A stretch of 37,708 nucleotides of DNA from Caulobacter sp. (GTDB lineage Bacteria > Pseudomonadota > Alphaproteobacteria > Caulobacterales > Caulobacteraceae): positions 1 through 37,708 of the forward strand of contig JAUSMJ010000071.1 in assembly GCA_030645575.1 (NCBI GenBank), in the 5' to 3' direction. The translations under genes and the position numbers were made by a program. The notes beneath the pieces were generated by a model. The model did no database searches, was not told where the DNA came from, and saw only the letters and a program-made list of their open reading frames with translations. Positions 16,045 to 24,553 of this stretch are shown piece by piece (position 1 is the first letter of the stretch; each line of letters starts with the position of its first letter).

Positions 16045-16443
16045 CTACCGCTTCTCCACCACGATCTTGCCGATCGGGGCCATGGCGATCCCCGCCAGCT
16101 GCAGGTCCTTGAACGCGAACGGCAGGCCGATGATGGTGATCGCCTCGAAGAAGGCCGCCACGATGTGCGACAGGGCGATGTACCAACCGGCGAACAGGAA
16201 CCAGATCACGTTCAGCACGAAGCCCAGCGGGCCGGTGCCAAGGTCGCCCTGGCCGTTGACGATATCGCGCGAGACGATCTCCTTGCCGAACGGCCAGAAG
16301 GCGAAGCCGGCGATGCGCCAGGCCGCCGCCGTGTACGGCAGGCCGACGATGGTCACGGCCAGCACCAGCCCGCCCAGCAGCCACAGCATGCCGCTGACGA
16401 AGCCGCCGAAGATGAACCAGAGGATGTTGAGCAGCAGACGCAT
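16045..16443 (-). CDS. yccF: YccF domain inner-membrane protein
   Basis: A 132-residue membrane protein with two copies of the YccF motif: an N-terminal half (LLLNILWFIFGGF...ITIVGLPYTAAAWRIAGFAFWPFGKEIV) and a C-terminal half (FVLNVIWFLFAGWYIALSHIVAAFFEAITIIGLPFAFKDLQLAGIAMAPIG). Each half pairs a hairpin of helices with an IVGLP/IIGLP turn. E. coli YccF is an inner-membrane protein of unknown role. The ATG at 16443 gives the normal family length; the longer open frame upstream is a shadow of the divergent GNAT gene. Only 24 bp separate the two divergent starts. Confidence 0.92.
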   Translation of the reverse strand: MRLLLNILWFIFGGFVSGMLWLLGGLVLAVTIVGLPYTAAAWRIAGFAFWPFGKEIVSRDIVNGQGDLGTGPLGFVLNVIWFLFAGWYIALSHIVAAFFEAITIIGLPFAFKDLQLAGIAMAPIGKIVVEKR

Positions 16444-16467
16444 GGACCGGTCCCCGGAAACGACGTG

Positions 16468-16911
16468 ATGTCTGACGTGGTGGTCATCGTACGGCTTTTC
16501 GAGGGCCCGCCGCATGGATTCGATGTCATCCGCGCCGAGGCCGCAGCCGAGGGCATGCGCAATATGGCCCTGTTGCGAACCGAGGTCGGCGCGCCGGACG
16601 ATCCGTTCGTCGAGCCGGGCGCGCTGTTCGCGGCCTTCCTGGCCGGCGAACTGGCGGGCGTGGGCGGGGTGACGGTCGAGACGGGGCTGGACGAGTCGGC
16701 GATGCGCATGCGGCGGCTCTACGTCCGCCCCGCCTTTCGCCGCCTGGGCGTGGCGCGGGCCCTGGCCGGGGCGATGATGCAGCAGGGCTTCCAGGCCGCG
16801 CCGTTGCTGACCCTCAACGCCGCCGCCTCCACCGCCGCCGCGCCATTCTGGGAGGCGATGGGGTTTGAGCGGGTGGAGCGGGACGGGATAACACACGCGC
16901 TAGGATTGTAA
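16468..16911 (+). CDS. GNAT family N-acetyltransferase
   Basis: A 147-residue GNAT-fold protein. Strand beta4 and the acetyl-CoA loop are seen in MRMRRLYVRPAFRRLGVARALAGAMM (about 78-103), where R-x-x-G-x-A replaces the canonical Q/R-x-x-G-x-G/A. The last strand is typical (PFWEAMGFERVERDGITHAL). It would transfer an acetyl group from acetyl-CoA; the acceptor is unknown. The start at 16468 is supported by GGAAA about ten bases upstream. Its stop codon abuts the promoter of the ccdAB-type toxin-antitoxin genes. Confidence 0.85.
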   Translation: MSDVVVIVRLFEGPPHGFDVIRAEAAAEGMRNMALLRTEVGAPDDPFVEPGALFAAFLAGELAGVGGVTVETGLDESAMRMRRLYVRPAFRRLGVARALAGAMMQQGFQAAPLLTLNAAASTAAAPFWEAMGFERVERDGITHALGL

Positions 16912-16912
16912 T

Positions 16913-16941
16913 TTGACTCTACCACCTCCCCTCGTAAGATT
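16913..16941 (+). promoter_or_regulatory. Promoter of ccdAB, predicted leaderless
   Basis: TTGACT (16913-16918), a 17-base spacer and AAGATT (16936-16941) form a good housekeeping promoter starting two bases after the GNAT stop codon. The ATG of ccdA is at 16947, so transcription should begin at or within a base or two of the start codon. No Shine-Dalgarno sequence is present in the gap (GTTGC). Confidence 0.65.
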
Positions 16942-16946
16942 GTTGC

Positions 16947-17180
16947 ATGGCCAAGACCTCCATCACTCTGGGTATCGACAGCGACCTGTTGGCGCGCGCG
17001 CGGGCGCTCGGTCTGGATCTCGCGGAAGTGCTGGAGATCGCACTCGGACGGCCCAACCCCGCCGACGGCGTCGAGGAGGCCGGCGCGGCGTTCGAGCATG
17101 GCGAGCGGCCCGAGGCGATCGCCGACTACAATCGCCGCATTCGCGAGAGAGGCTGCTTTGGCGACACCTGGCGTAGCTAG
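16947..17180 (+). CDS. ccdA: CcdA-type antitoxin
   Basis: A 77-residue protein of the CcdA antitoxin family. The N-terminal ribbon-helix-helix segment is MAKTSITLGIDSDLLARARALGLDLAEVLEIAL, and the charged, flexible C-terminus (ERPEAIADYNRRIRERGCFGDTWRS) is the part that binds CcdB. CcdA neutralises the gyrase poison CcdB and represses the operon. The ATG has no ribosome site and lies directly at the predicted transcription start. ccdB follows after 6 nt. Confidence 0.9.
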   Translation: MAKTSITLGIDSDLLARARALGLDLAEVLEIALGRPNPADGVEEAGAAFEHGERPEAIADYNRRIRERGCFGDTWRS

Positions 17181-17186
17181 ACGGCG

Positions 17187-17495
17187 ATGAGGCAGTTCGA
17201 CGTCGTCCGCAACCCCAAGGCCGACCGTCAGCCATACGCGCCCTTTCTGGTGTCGCTGCAGTCGCACTATCTCGATGACTTCGACACCGTCGTGATCGCC
17301 CCGATGATCGAAGCGGCGGCGCGTGTTCCGACGCGGGTAGACGTGGCTGTCGAGTTCGAGGGCAGGCGGCTGCTCGTGGCTGTGTCGGAACTGACCAGCA
17401 CGGCCCTCGCAAGCCATTTGCACATCATCGGTGATCTGAAGGCGAACGAGGACGACATCCGCCGGGCCCTCGACCGCCTGTTTACAGGCTTCTGA
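17187..17495 (+). CDS. ccdB: CcdB-type toxin (DNA gyrase poison)
   Basis: A 102-residue CcdB-family protein of normal length. Family landmarks are MRQFDVVRNP, the PFLVSLQSHYLDDFDTVVIAPM strand region, the VEFEGRRLLVAVSELTS core, and a C-terminal helix ending DIRRALDRLFTGF, the region where the last residues of F-plasmid CcdB contact gyrase (Trp99 there; here the end is Gly-Phe). Predicted to trap GyrA on DNA unless bound by CcdA. Its 3' end overlaps the convergent glycosyltransferase gene by 14 nt, a sign of compact insertion. Confidence 0.9.
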   Translation: MRQFDVVRNPKADRQPYAPFLVSLQSHYLDDFDTVVIAPMIEAAARVPTRVDVAVEFEGRRLLVAVSELTSTALASHLHIIGDLKANEDDIRRALDRLFTGF

Positions 17496-18429
17496 GCGCT
17501 TCGACCGCCGCCCAGACCGCATCGACGGCCAGGTCCGCCAGATCCGGCTCGCGCAGGATGGTCACCGGCTGGCTGGCGCGGATCGGGCGCGGGGCGCTGA
17601 GGTCGGGGTTGCTGTCGCGCGAGAACAGCACCACCGCCGGGCAGCCGGTCGCCACCACCACATGCACGGGCCCGGTGTCGTTGCCCACGGCCAGCGCCGC
17701 GCCGCGGGCGACGCCGGCGATGTCGGCGATGCTGGTCTGGCCGACCAGGCTGACCGCGCCCGGCGCGGCGGCCAGGATGGTCTCGGCCAGGGCCTGCTCC
17801 TCCGCGCCGTGGCCCAGCACCACCGGCGTGATCCCCTGCCCCAGCAGCCGCGCCGCCAGGTCGCCGAACCGCGCCGCCGGCCAGCGCTTGGCCGGACGAT
17901 GCGGCGCGCCGCCGGGCGCCAGCAGGGCGTAGGGCGCCGTCAGGCCGAACCTGCCCGCATCCCCTGTCAGCCAGCCGACGTCCGGCGGCCCCACCTCGGC
18001 GATGCCGGCGATGCGCAGCTGCTCGCGCTGGGAATCCTGGATATGCAGTCGGTCCCGCTCGGCGCCAGCATAGGCGAAGGCCGCGCCGGGCGCGTTGCCC
18101 GACCACGCCGGCCGTCGCGGCCACAGCAGCTGGAAATAGCGGATCGTCCGGCTCTGGGTCTGCAGATCATAGACCCGGTCGAACCGCGCCGCCCGCAGCC
18201 GGCGGATCAGCCGCCACACCGCCGCCAGGTCCGTCCAGTCGGGCCGCCCCCCGTCCCACACGGCGTCGAACCAGCCGGTCGCTTCACCCATGCCGCGATA
18301 GGGCCGCGTCGTCAGCAGGGTGATATCGGCTTCCGGATGGGCCTTGCGGATGGCCTTCATCGGCCCGCTGGCCTGCACGAAGTCACCCAGGGCCGACAGC
18401 TTGATGACCAGGATCCGTTCGCGCGTCAC
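17482..18429 (-). CDS. Glycosyltransferase family 9 (heptosyltransferase-like)
   Basis: A 315-residue GT-B fold protein of family GT9, which contains ADP-heptose:LPS heptosyltransferases. The N-terminus ILVIKLSALGDFVQASG and the C-domain motif AVGNDTGPVHVVVATGCPAVVLF (nucleotide-sugar binding and the D-x-G-x-x-H pattern) are characteristic. The role would be addition of a heptose or related sugar to LPS core on the cytosolic face of the inner membrane. It follows the octaprenyl diphosphate synthase gene by 11 nt and overlaps ccdB at the 3' end. Exact donor and acceptor cannot be told. Confidence 0.88.
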   Translation of the reverse strand: MTRERILVIKLSALGDFVQASGPMKAIRKAHPEADITLLTTRPYRGMGEATGWFDAVWDGGRPDWTDLAAVWRLIRRLRAARFDRVYDLQTQSRTIRYFQLLWPRRPAWSGNAPGAAFAYAGAERDRLHIQDSQREQLRIAGIAEVGPPDVGWLTGDAGRFGLTAPYALLAPGGAPHRPAKRWPAARFGDLAARLLGQGITPVVLGHGAEEQALAETILAAAPGAVSLVGQTSIADIAGVARGAALAVGNDTGPVHVVVATGCPAVVLFSRDSNPDLSAPRPIRASQPVTILREPDLADLAVDAVWAAVEALRSL

Positions 18430-18440
18430 GGCGCCGTCGC

Positions 18441-19454
18441 TCAGGTCCGCCGGCTGACGGCGAAGTCCGCGAGGTCCTCCAGCGCCGCGCGCCAGGCGTT
18501 GGCCTCCGTGCGCGCCAGCGCGGCCTTGGCGTCCTCGGCGAAGCGGTGGGCCAGGTCGAGGGTCGCCTCCACCGCGCCGGTGCGGTCGATCAGATCGCGC
18601 GCGCGGCGGAAGTCGTCGTCGGTCTGCTCGCGGCGGCCGATGGTCCGCTCCCAGAACCCGGCCTCGGCCTCGCCGGCGCGGGCGATGGCCAGCAGCAGCG
18701 GCAGGGTCGCCTTGCCCTCCCGGAAGTCGTCGCCGGCGTTCTTGCCGAGCGCCTCGGTGGTCCCGCCGTAGTCGAGGGCGTCATCGACCAGCTGGAACGC
18801 CAGGCCCAGGTTCAGGCCATAGGCGCGCATCGCCCGGCGCAGGTCGTCCGACGCCCCGGCGCTGACCGCGCCGGCCTCGGCGGCGGCGGCGAACAGTTCG
18901 GCCGTCTTGGCGCGGATGATCTCGAGATAGACGTCCTGCGACAGGTTCAGGTCGTGGGCGCGCGTCAGCTGCAGCACCTCGCCCTCGCTGATCACCCCGG
19001 CCGCCTTGGCCAGGATGTCCAGCGCGGTCAGGGAGCCGGCCTCGACCATCAGCTCGAACGCGCGGGCGAACAGATAGTCGCCGACCAGAACGCTGGACGG
19101 CGCGCCCCAGATCAGGTGCGCGGCCACCTTGCCGCGTCGCAGCTGGGAGGAATCGATCACGTCGTCATGCAGCAGGGTCGCGGTGTGGATGAACTCCACC
19201 GCCGCCGCCAGCTTGAGGCAGGAATCATCGACCGCCCCGACCAGCCGGGCGCTGGCCACGGTCAGCAGCGGACGCAACCGCTTGCCGCCGGCGTTGATCA
19301 GATGGTCGGCCAGGGCTGGAATCACCGACACCGGACTCTGCATCCGCGCGGATATGATGGCGTTCACGCCCCGCATGTCGGGAGACGCCAGCGCCACCAG
19401 TCCATCGACTGAGCCCGTCGGACGGGCTACGGCCGCATTCGCTGCGTCCAACAC
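18441..19454 (-). CDS. ispB: Polyprenyl (octaprenyl) diphosphate synthase
   Basis: A trans-type prenyl diphosphate synthase of 337 residues. The first Asp-rich motif is LLHDDVIDSS (Asp97, Asp98, Asp101) and the second FQLVDDALD (Asp224, Asp225, Asp228). GGKRLRP at about 56-62 binds diphosphate. It would condense isopentenyl diphosphate into the long side chain of ubiquinone. The GTG at 19454 has AAGGAG five bases upstream; an ATG at 19478 adds eight residues but lacks a good ribosome site. It is divergent from the methyltransferase gene, a neighbour pair I recall as common in alphaproteobacteria. Chain length (8, 9 or 10 units) is not determined from sequence here. Confidence 0.9.
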   Translation of the reverse strand: MLDAANAAVARPTGSVDGLVALASPDMRGVNAIISARMQSPVSVIPALADHLINAGGKRLRPLLTVASARLVGAVDDSCLKLAAAVEFIHTATLLHDDVIDSSQLRRGKVAAHLIWGAPSSVLVGDYLFARAFELMVEAGSLTALDILAKAAGVISEGEVLQLTRAHDLNLSQDVYLEIIRAKTAELFAAAAEAGAVSAGASDDLRRAMRAYGLNLGLAFQLVDDALDYGGTTEALGKNAGDDFREGKATLPLLLAIARAGEAEAGFWERTIGRREQTDDDFRRARDLIDRTGAVEATLDLAHRFAEDAKAALARTEANAWRAALEDLADFAVSRRT

Positions 19455-19547
19455 CTGCGCTCCTTCATCCTTACGCATCGGCCCAGCGCCGTTGCGGGAT
19501 GCATCCCGGGCGGGATAGGTCAGGGAGCGGACAAGGGCAAGGCCGAG

Positions 19548-20297
19548 ATGGCGGACCAGGGCGACGTGACCGAGGATCGGCTGTTGAACGGACGGATTTC
19601 GCTGCGCCAGAGCGCGCGCGGATACCGGGCCGGCATGGATGCCGCGCTGTTGGCCGCCGCCTGCGACGCGGCGCCCGGCGCGCGGGTGCTGGAGGCTGGT
19701 TGCGGCCCCGGCGCGGCCCTGCTGGCGGCGGCGGCGCGGCGACCGGAAGCGGTGTTCACGGGGCTGGAGCGCGACCGGGCGGCGGCGGCCCTGGCGCGCG
19801 AAAACGTGGTCCTGAACGGCCTCGAATACCGGGTGGCGATCGTCGAGGGTGATGTGCGGGCGGGCTTCCGCGCGCTCGGCCTGCCGGTGTTCGACGCGGC
19901 GATGGCCAATCCCCCCTTCTTCGACGACCCCGGCGCCCTGCTGCCCCCGGCGGCGGAAAAGGCCGGCGCCTGGATGGCCGACGGCGGGCTGGCGGCCTGG
20001 ACCGGCTTCCTGCTCAAGGCCGTGCGCGAGGGCGGGACGATCACGGTGATCCACCGCGCCGACCGGCTGGGCGATCTGCTGGCGCTGCTCGGCGGCAAGG
20101 CCGGCTCGTTCCGCCTGCGCCCGATCCACCCCTTCGCCGACGCCCCGGCCAAACGGGTGCTGGTCCGGGCGATCAAGACCGGCAAGGCCCCGCTGGTCCT
20201 GCTGCCGGCGCTGGTCCTGCATGATCGGGAGGGGGGGAAGCACTCGGCGGAAGCTGAGGCGATCCTGCGGGGGGAGGCGGCGCTGGGGTGGGCGTGA
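19548..20297 (+). CDS. tRNA1(Val) adenine-N6 methyltransferase family protein
   Basis: A 249-residue class I SAM-dependent methyltransferase. Motif I is VLEAGCGPG (47-55), the acidic ribose-binding residue lies in FTGLERD, and the catalytic motif is NPPFF (121-125), as in TrmN6/YfiC enzymes that methylate N6 of A37 in tRNA1(Val). The N-terminal LLNGRISLRQSARGYRAGMDAALLAA segment, with a Gly-Tyr-Arg turn, also matches that family. Some family members act on other substrates, so the tRNA target is likely rather than certain. The stop codon touches the palindromic repeat at 20298. Confidence 0.87.
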   Translation: MADQGDVTEDRLLNGRISLRQSARGYRAGMDAALLAAACDAAPGARVLEAGCGPGAALLAAAARRPEAVFTGLERDRAAAALARENVVLNGLEYRVAIVEGDVRAGFRALGLPVFDAAMANPPFFDDPGALLPPAAEKAGAWMADGGLAAWTGFLLKAVREGGTITVIHRADRLGDLLALLGGKAGSFRLRPIHPFADAPAKRVLVRAIKTGKAPLVLLPALVLHDREGGKHSAEAEAILRGEAALGWA

Positions 20298-20371
20298 GGG
20301 GACATGTACCGCAGGTACGTGTCCCCGTCGGGCGCTGATGTCGGGGACACGCACCTGCGGTACATGTCCCC
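20298..20371. repeat. GGGGACA palindromic repeat pair, class B
   Basis: GGGGACATGTACC-GCA-GGTACGTGTCCCC (20298-20326), a 16-bp spacer, then the inverted partner (20343-20371, GGGGACACGCACC-TGC-GGTACATGTCCCC). It fills the gap between two convergent genes, starting directly after one stop codon and ending 6 bp before the other stop. The same class occurs at 15957-16039. Confidence 0.85.
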
Positions 20372-20377
20372 TATCGC

Positions 20378-20944
20378 CTAATCGTCCGCGTATTCCCGCA
20401 GCGCGTCGAGGCACAGCTGCAGCCCCGTCACGTCACCCTGAATGTCGGGCGTGACGATCACGAACAGCCGCCGCGCCTCGGCCCACAGCATGATCGTCTC
20501 GGGCAGGCCGAAGTCCTCGATCAGGCAGCCCTCGCCGTCGCGCCAGACGCCGTCCTCGTCCAGCTGGGCGCCGATATGGGCGTCGATGCGGTCGCGGAAC
20601 TCGGCCTCGTGCTCGTAGGCCACGTTCATGTAGGCCATCACCGGCTTGCCCAGCCCCGACAGAAAGCCGGCCTCGAAGGCCGTGCCGGGGTCCGCCGTCG
20701 GCCCGCGCCAGGGCGTCAGGTTGATGATCGCGGCGTCGGCCCGGCGCATGCGCGCCACCCGCTCGGCGTAGATCTCCCGGGCCATGACCTCGCCCGGCTC
20801 CAGCTCGCGGAACTCGCTGGTGTCGGCCTGCAGCATGGCGAAGCCGACGGCCTCGCACATGGCCTGGCGCAGCGCGAAATGGGCGCCGACATTGGGGAAC
20901 CAGACCTCGGGTCCGGCCAGATAGAGGGTTTCGATGCGTCGCAT
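20378..20944 (-). CDS. Nucleoside 2-deoxyribosyltransferase-like protein
   Basis: A 188-residue protein of the nucleoside 2-deoxyribosyltransferase family (DUF4406/NDT fold). The N-terminal LYLAGPEVWFPN matches the substrate-binding Y-x-A-G-P motif. ADAAIINLTPWRGPTADPGTAFEAGFLSGLGKPVMAYMN matches the D-x-G-T-x-x-E-x-G region carrying the catalytic Glu. It could cleave or exchange bases of deoxynucleosides or 5'-monophosphates, a nucleotide-salvage or clean-up role. The ATG at 20944 starts the family homology and has a weak AGCGGGT upstream. It is downstream of ilvC in the same direction, beyond a short gene remnant. Confidence 0.88.
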   Translation of the reverse strand: MRRIETLYLAGPEVWFPNVGAHFALRQAMCEAVGFAMLQADTSEFRELEPGEVMAREIYAERVARMRRADAAIINLTPWRGPTADPGTAFEAGFLSGLGKPVMAYMNVAYEHEAEFRDRIDAHIGAQLDEDGVWRDGEGCLIEDFGLPETIMLWAEARRLFVIVTPDIQGDVTGLQLCLDALREYADD

Positions 20945-20952
20945 ACCCGCTT

Positions 20953-21060
20953 CTACGGCGCGGGAGCGGCCACGGCGAGGGCCTCGATGCGGATCGGCGC
21001 GTCCTCGCCGATCAGGCCCGGCGGCACGGCGAGGGTCAGGCGTCGTAATCCGCATACATC
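20953..21060 (-). pseudogene. Possible RidA-like gene remnant (3' end only)
   Basis: On the minus strand an open stretch of about 35 codons reads LTLAVPPGLIGEDAPIRIEA and then LAVA before a TAG stop (20953-20955). This resembles the C-terminal strand and end of RidA/YjgF proteins (...P-x-A-x-(V/I)-(E/R)-I-E-A-(I/L)-A). Nothing like the rest of RidA precedes it; instead the CCCTTCCCC palindrome lies immediately upstream. It may be the tail of a gene cut off by deletion or repeat insertion. The match is short, so the call is tentative. Confidence 0.3.
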
Positions 21061-21061
21061 T

Positions 21062-21085
21062 CCCTTCCCCCTCCAAGGGGAAGGG
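21062..21085. repeat. CCCTTCCCC palindrome, likely ilvC terminator
   Basis: CCCTTCCCC-ctccaa-GGGGAAGGG, a perfect 9-bp stem 15 bp beyond the ilvC stop. A close relative is at 6385-6409. It could fold as a terminator for ilvC but lacks a T-run, so a dispersed element with secondary terminator function is equally likely. Confidence 0.55.
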
Positions 21086-21099
21086 AATGGCTGGGACCC

Positions 21100-22182
<1,083 letters not shown>

Positions 22183-22212
22183 CTATCGAGCGGAATTTTG
22201 CCCAAAGGTCAA
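22183..22212 (-). promoter_or_regulatory. Candidate ilvC promoter
   Basis: On the minus strand TTGACC (22212-22207) is followed by GCTCGATAGC (about 22191-22182), compatible with a -35 and a Caulobacter-type -10. It lies about 65 nt upstream of the ilvC start. No attenuator peptide or terminator-like leader was seen between them. Confidence 0.4.
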
Positions 22213-22259
22213 GGCTCGACCCCTCACGAAGGCGCTCAAATGTCATTCGGAAACGCGGT

Positions 22260-23177
22260 TCACGGCCTGGTGTTGGCGTCGATCCATTGGCTGAGGTCGC
22301 CCAGCTTGTGCGACCAGAAGACCTCGACCTTGCCTTCAAGCAGACGGTGGACGTCCTTGTAGCCAATCACGCCTTGCAGGAGCGCGGCGGTCCGAACAAA
22401 CGAGCCCCAGTGTTTCTGCCAGGCCGCGGCCTTTTTCAGCACGTCGTTGACGCGCTTGACGGAGTTGGTCAGGTCGTTGGTGACCTTGCATTCCATGGCG
22501 AGCACGATGGTCTGCCCCAGACCGCAGGCGACATCGACCTCTTGAGGCAGGGTGTCCGTCGCGAACCGCGTCTTGTGCATGTAGTGCCGCGCCGGGACGT
22601 CGGAGAGCGTCTCGATCAGGCCGCTGTTCATGCGGGACCATCCCTTGCGCTCAAGCAAGGCCGTGACCTCGCCCTCCTGTTTCGCCGAGAGCCGGTTGCG
22701 GCGAACCGTCGCGACAATCTGCTGACTCAGCAGTGGCGCCACCGCATGCAGGAGGACGCGAAGCTCAAGCGGATGTGGCGGGCCGCCGCGATCCAGCCAA
22801 CGGGTAAGGCGGCGGTTCCGAGCCGTCTCGATGGCGGCTGCGACGGCCGACACGCTGCTCGCCTTCACCGGCGTTCCATGGTTCTCGCTGCTCTTGGAGT
22901 AGGACGGGCAAAGGAGGCTGAACTGGTCCTGGCTGATGGGCGGCGCCAACATGTGCCGGAAGACCCGGACATGGGAACCGCTTTGCTGCAGGGCCGCCGG
23001 AATGTCGGTCAGGCAGGCGGATGCCCGGAGCGCCGACACTACGTCGCGACGGGCCCGCACGTTCGCCAGATGCCAGTCTGTAGCCGCCTCCAGATTGGTC
23101 AGGCCGGCGACATACAGCGCCGCCGCGACGGCAGCCTCGTTCTGGTGATAGGCAACGAGGGCGGGCGGGACGATCAA
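22260..23177 (-). CDS. Type II restriction endonuclease, XamI-like
   Basis: A 305-residue protein. The C-terminal half matches my recollection of the RE_XamI family: RHYMHKTRFATDTLPQEVDV, AMECKVTNDLTNSVKRVNDV, WGSFVRTAALLQGV and EVFWSHKL. An E-x-D...E-x-K arrangement (Glu213, Asp215, Glu229, Lys231) fits a PD-(D/E)XK nuclease centre. XamI itself recognises GTCGAC; specificity here is unproven. The start is taken as the TTG at 23177, overlapping the methyltransferase stop (TTGA), which implies coupling so that the nuclease is made only after the methylase. The open frame upstream of that point is a shadow of the methyltransferase gene. Confidence 0.75.
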   Translation of the reverse strand: MIVPPALVAYHQNEAAVAAALYVAGLTNLEAATDWHLANVRARRDVVSALRASACLTDIPAALQQSGSHVRVFRHMLAPPISQDQFSLLCPSYSKSSENHGTPVKASSVSAVAAAIETARNRRLTRWLDRGGPPHPLELRVLLHAVAPLLSQQIVATVRRNRLSAKQEGEVTALLERKGWSRMNSGLIETLSDVPARHYMHKTRFATDTLPQEVDVACGLGQTIVLAMECKVTNDLTNSVKRVNDVLKKAAAWQKHWGSFVRTAALLQGVIGYKDVHRLLEGKVEVFWSHKLGDLSQWIDANTRP

Positions 23178-24373
23178 GCGGTGAGCCGCCGGCCGGCTGC
23201 CTTCTCCCCGGGCATGCGCCGGGACGCGCCGTTCCGCCTCTCTTCGCGTTCCGTGTAGTGAATCGCGGATTGAAGTCGCTCGGGCAAGGGTTGGAGGACA
23301 TCCCACCCGCGAGGCGCGGCCGTGGCGGCATTGTCGATGTGGCTGAGGAGAGCCGCCCCGATCCTCGTTGCCAGCATCGGCGGCACGGCGTTGCCGATGA
23401 GCCGATACTGGTCGGTTCGCTTTCCCTCGAAACGCCAGTCTTCCGGAAAGGTCTGGATAGCCGCGCACTCGCGCGGGCAGAGCCGACGCAATCCCCTGTC
23501 GGGGTCGCGAATCCAGTCCTGTTGGGCGCTCGCGGTAACCGTCCGCGCAGGCAGGCGAAGGTCGGCGATAAAGGCGCCCTGTTTGTAGCCCCAGTGGCCG
23601 CCGGGCCGGGTCGATTCACATTTGCCCGGGCTCTTGGCCCCGGTGCCCGGGGGGAGATGCCTCAACTCGATCTCCATCTTTCCGGTCGGGCGGATGATCT
23701 CGTCGTCGGAGGGCGCGGCGATGGACGCGAGGCAGTCGCCAAGGGTCAACCACGGCCGGCGGCCGGCGTCGCCATGGCTCGGCTCCGGAATCATCGGAGC
23801 ATCTCCGGCCCGGTAGCCTAGCAAGATCAGACGAACACGCCGCTGCGGCACGCCGTAGTCGGCGGCGTTCAGGAGTTCGACCCGAGTTTGCCAGCCATGC
23901 TTCAGAAGGCGCTGGCGGACATGAGCCAAAGCGCTACCGGGAACGCCGTCGCGCCCGCGCGCGGTCAAGAGCCCCCGGACGTTCTCAAACACCAGCCAAC
24001 GCGCATCAACCTCCGAGGCGATGCGTAGATATTCATCGACCAGGCGGCCGCGAGGATCGTCGAACCCCTGCTGGTGGCCGCCGCTGCTCCATGACTGGCA
24101 GGGCGGCCCGCCAGCCAACAGGGGAACCGACCCTCGGCCCATGCCAACCTTGGCGAGAATTCCGGCGCCGGTCAGAGCGCGAACGTCCGCGCGCTCGATA
24201 ACGGCGTCCGTCAGGGCGCGACGATCCGCGCCGATCGTCCAGCCCCGGTTGGCTTCGAGCGTGCGGATGGCCGCTTCGTCGAAGTCTGTCGCGAACAGAC
24301 AATCCCAGCCGGCCCGCTCAAGGCCGAGGTCAAGGCCACCGGCCCCGGAGAACAGGGAGATAAAGCTGGCCAC
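23174..24373 (-). CDS. DNA (cytosine-5-)-methyltransferase of the restriction-modification pair
   Basis: A 399-residue C5 cytosine methyltransferase with all main motifs in order: motif I FSGAGGLDLGL (8-18), motif IV GGPPCQSW with catalytic Cys92, motif VI FENV (129-132), motif VIII QRRVRLILLG (177-186), a target-recognition region between about 190 and 290, motif IX RLPARTVTAS and motif X IGNAVPP. It would methylate and protect the site cut by the neighbouring endonuclease. The start is GTG at 24373, with GGGGAG seven bases upstream. A C-terminal extension (about 345-399) goes beyond motif X. Confidence 0.94.
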   Translation of the reverse strand: MASFISLFSGAGGLDLGLERAGWDCLFATDFDEAAIRTLEANRGWTIGADRRALTDAVIERADVRALTGAGILAKVGMGRGSVPLLAGGPPCQSWSSGGHQQGFDDPRGRLVDEYLRIASEVDARWLVFENVRGLLTARGRDGVPGSALAHVRQRLLKHGWQTRVELLNAADYGVPQRRVRLILLGYRAGDAPMIPEPSHGDAGRRPWLTLGDCLASIAAPSDDEIIRPTGKMEIELRHLPPGTGAKSPGKCESTRPGGHWGYKQGAFIADLRLPARTVTASAQQDWIRDPDRGLRRLCPRECAAIQTFPEDWRFEGKRTDQYRLIGNAVPPMLATRIGAALLSHIDNAATAAPRGWDVLQPLPERLQSAIHYTEREERRNGASRRMPGEKAAGRRLTA

Positions 24374-24504
24374 TTTCTAGCTCCCCTCGCGCGACTCGCC
24401 GTCCGTTCGATGCCCCTATCCTAGAGACCCCTCTGGAGGCTGCATTGATAAAAATTCGCCGAATGTTCTGTGATTGTTCCGGCAAACACGTCCAGTCGTC
24501 AACG

Positions 24505-24533
24505 AAAAAGCCCCGGAGTCGCCTCCGGGGCTT
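24505..24533 (-). terminator. Rho-independent terminator of the RcnB-family gene
   Basis: On the minus strand AGCCCCGGAGGCGACTCCGGGGCT is a strong hairpin (24509-24532), followed by a T-run (24509-24505), about 20 bp after the stop at 24554. It is the clearest intrinsic terminator in the window. Confidence 0.85.
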
Positions 24534-24553
24534 CGTCGTTGCGTTGGCGCGGC

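Noticed and set aside
16444..16896. N-terminal extension of the YccF frame to 283 residues
   Set aside because: The extension is antisense to the GNAT gene. YccF proteins start at MRLLLNILW, giving the normal length from 16443.
23178..23468. N-terminal extension of the XamI-like endonuclease to 402 residues
   Set aside because: This part overlaps the motif IX/X end of the methyltransferase in another frame and is Arg-rich with no family match.
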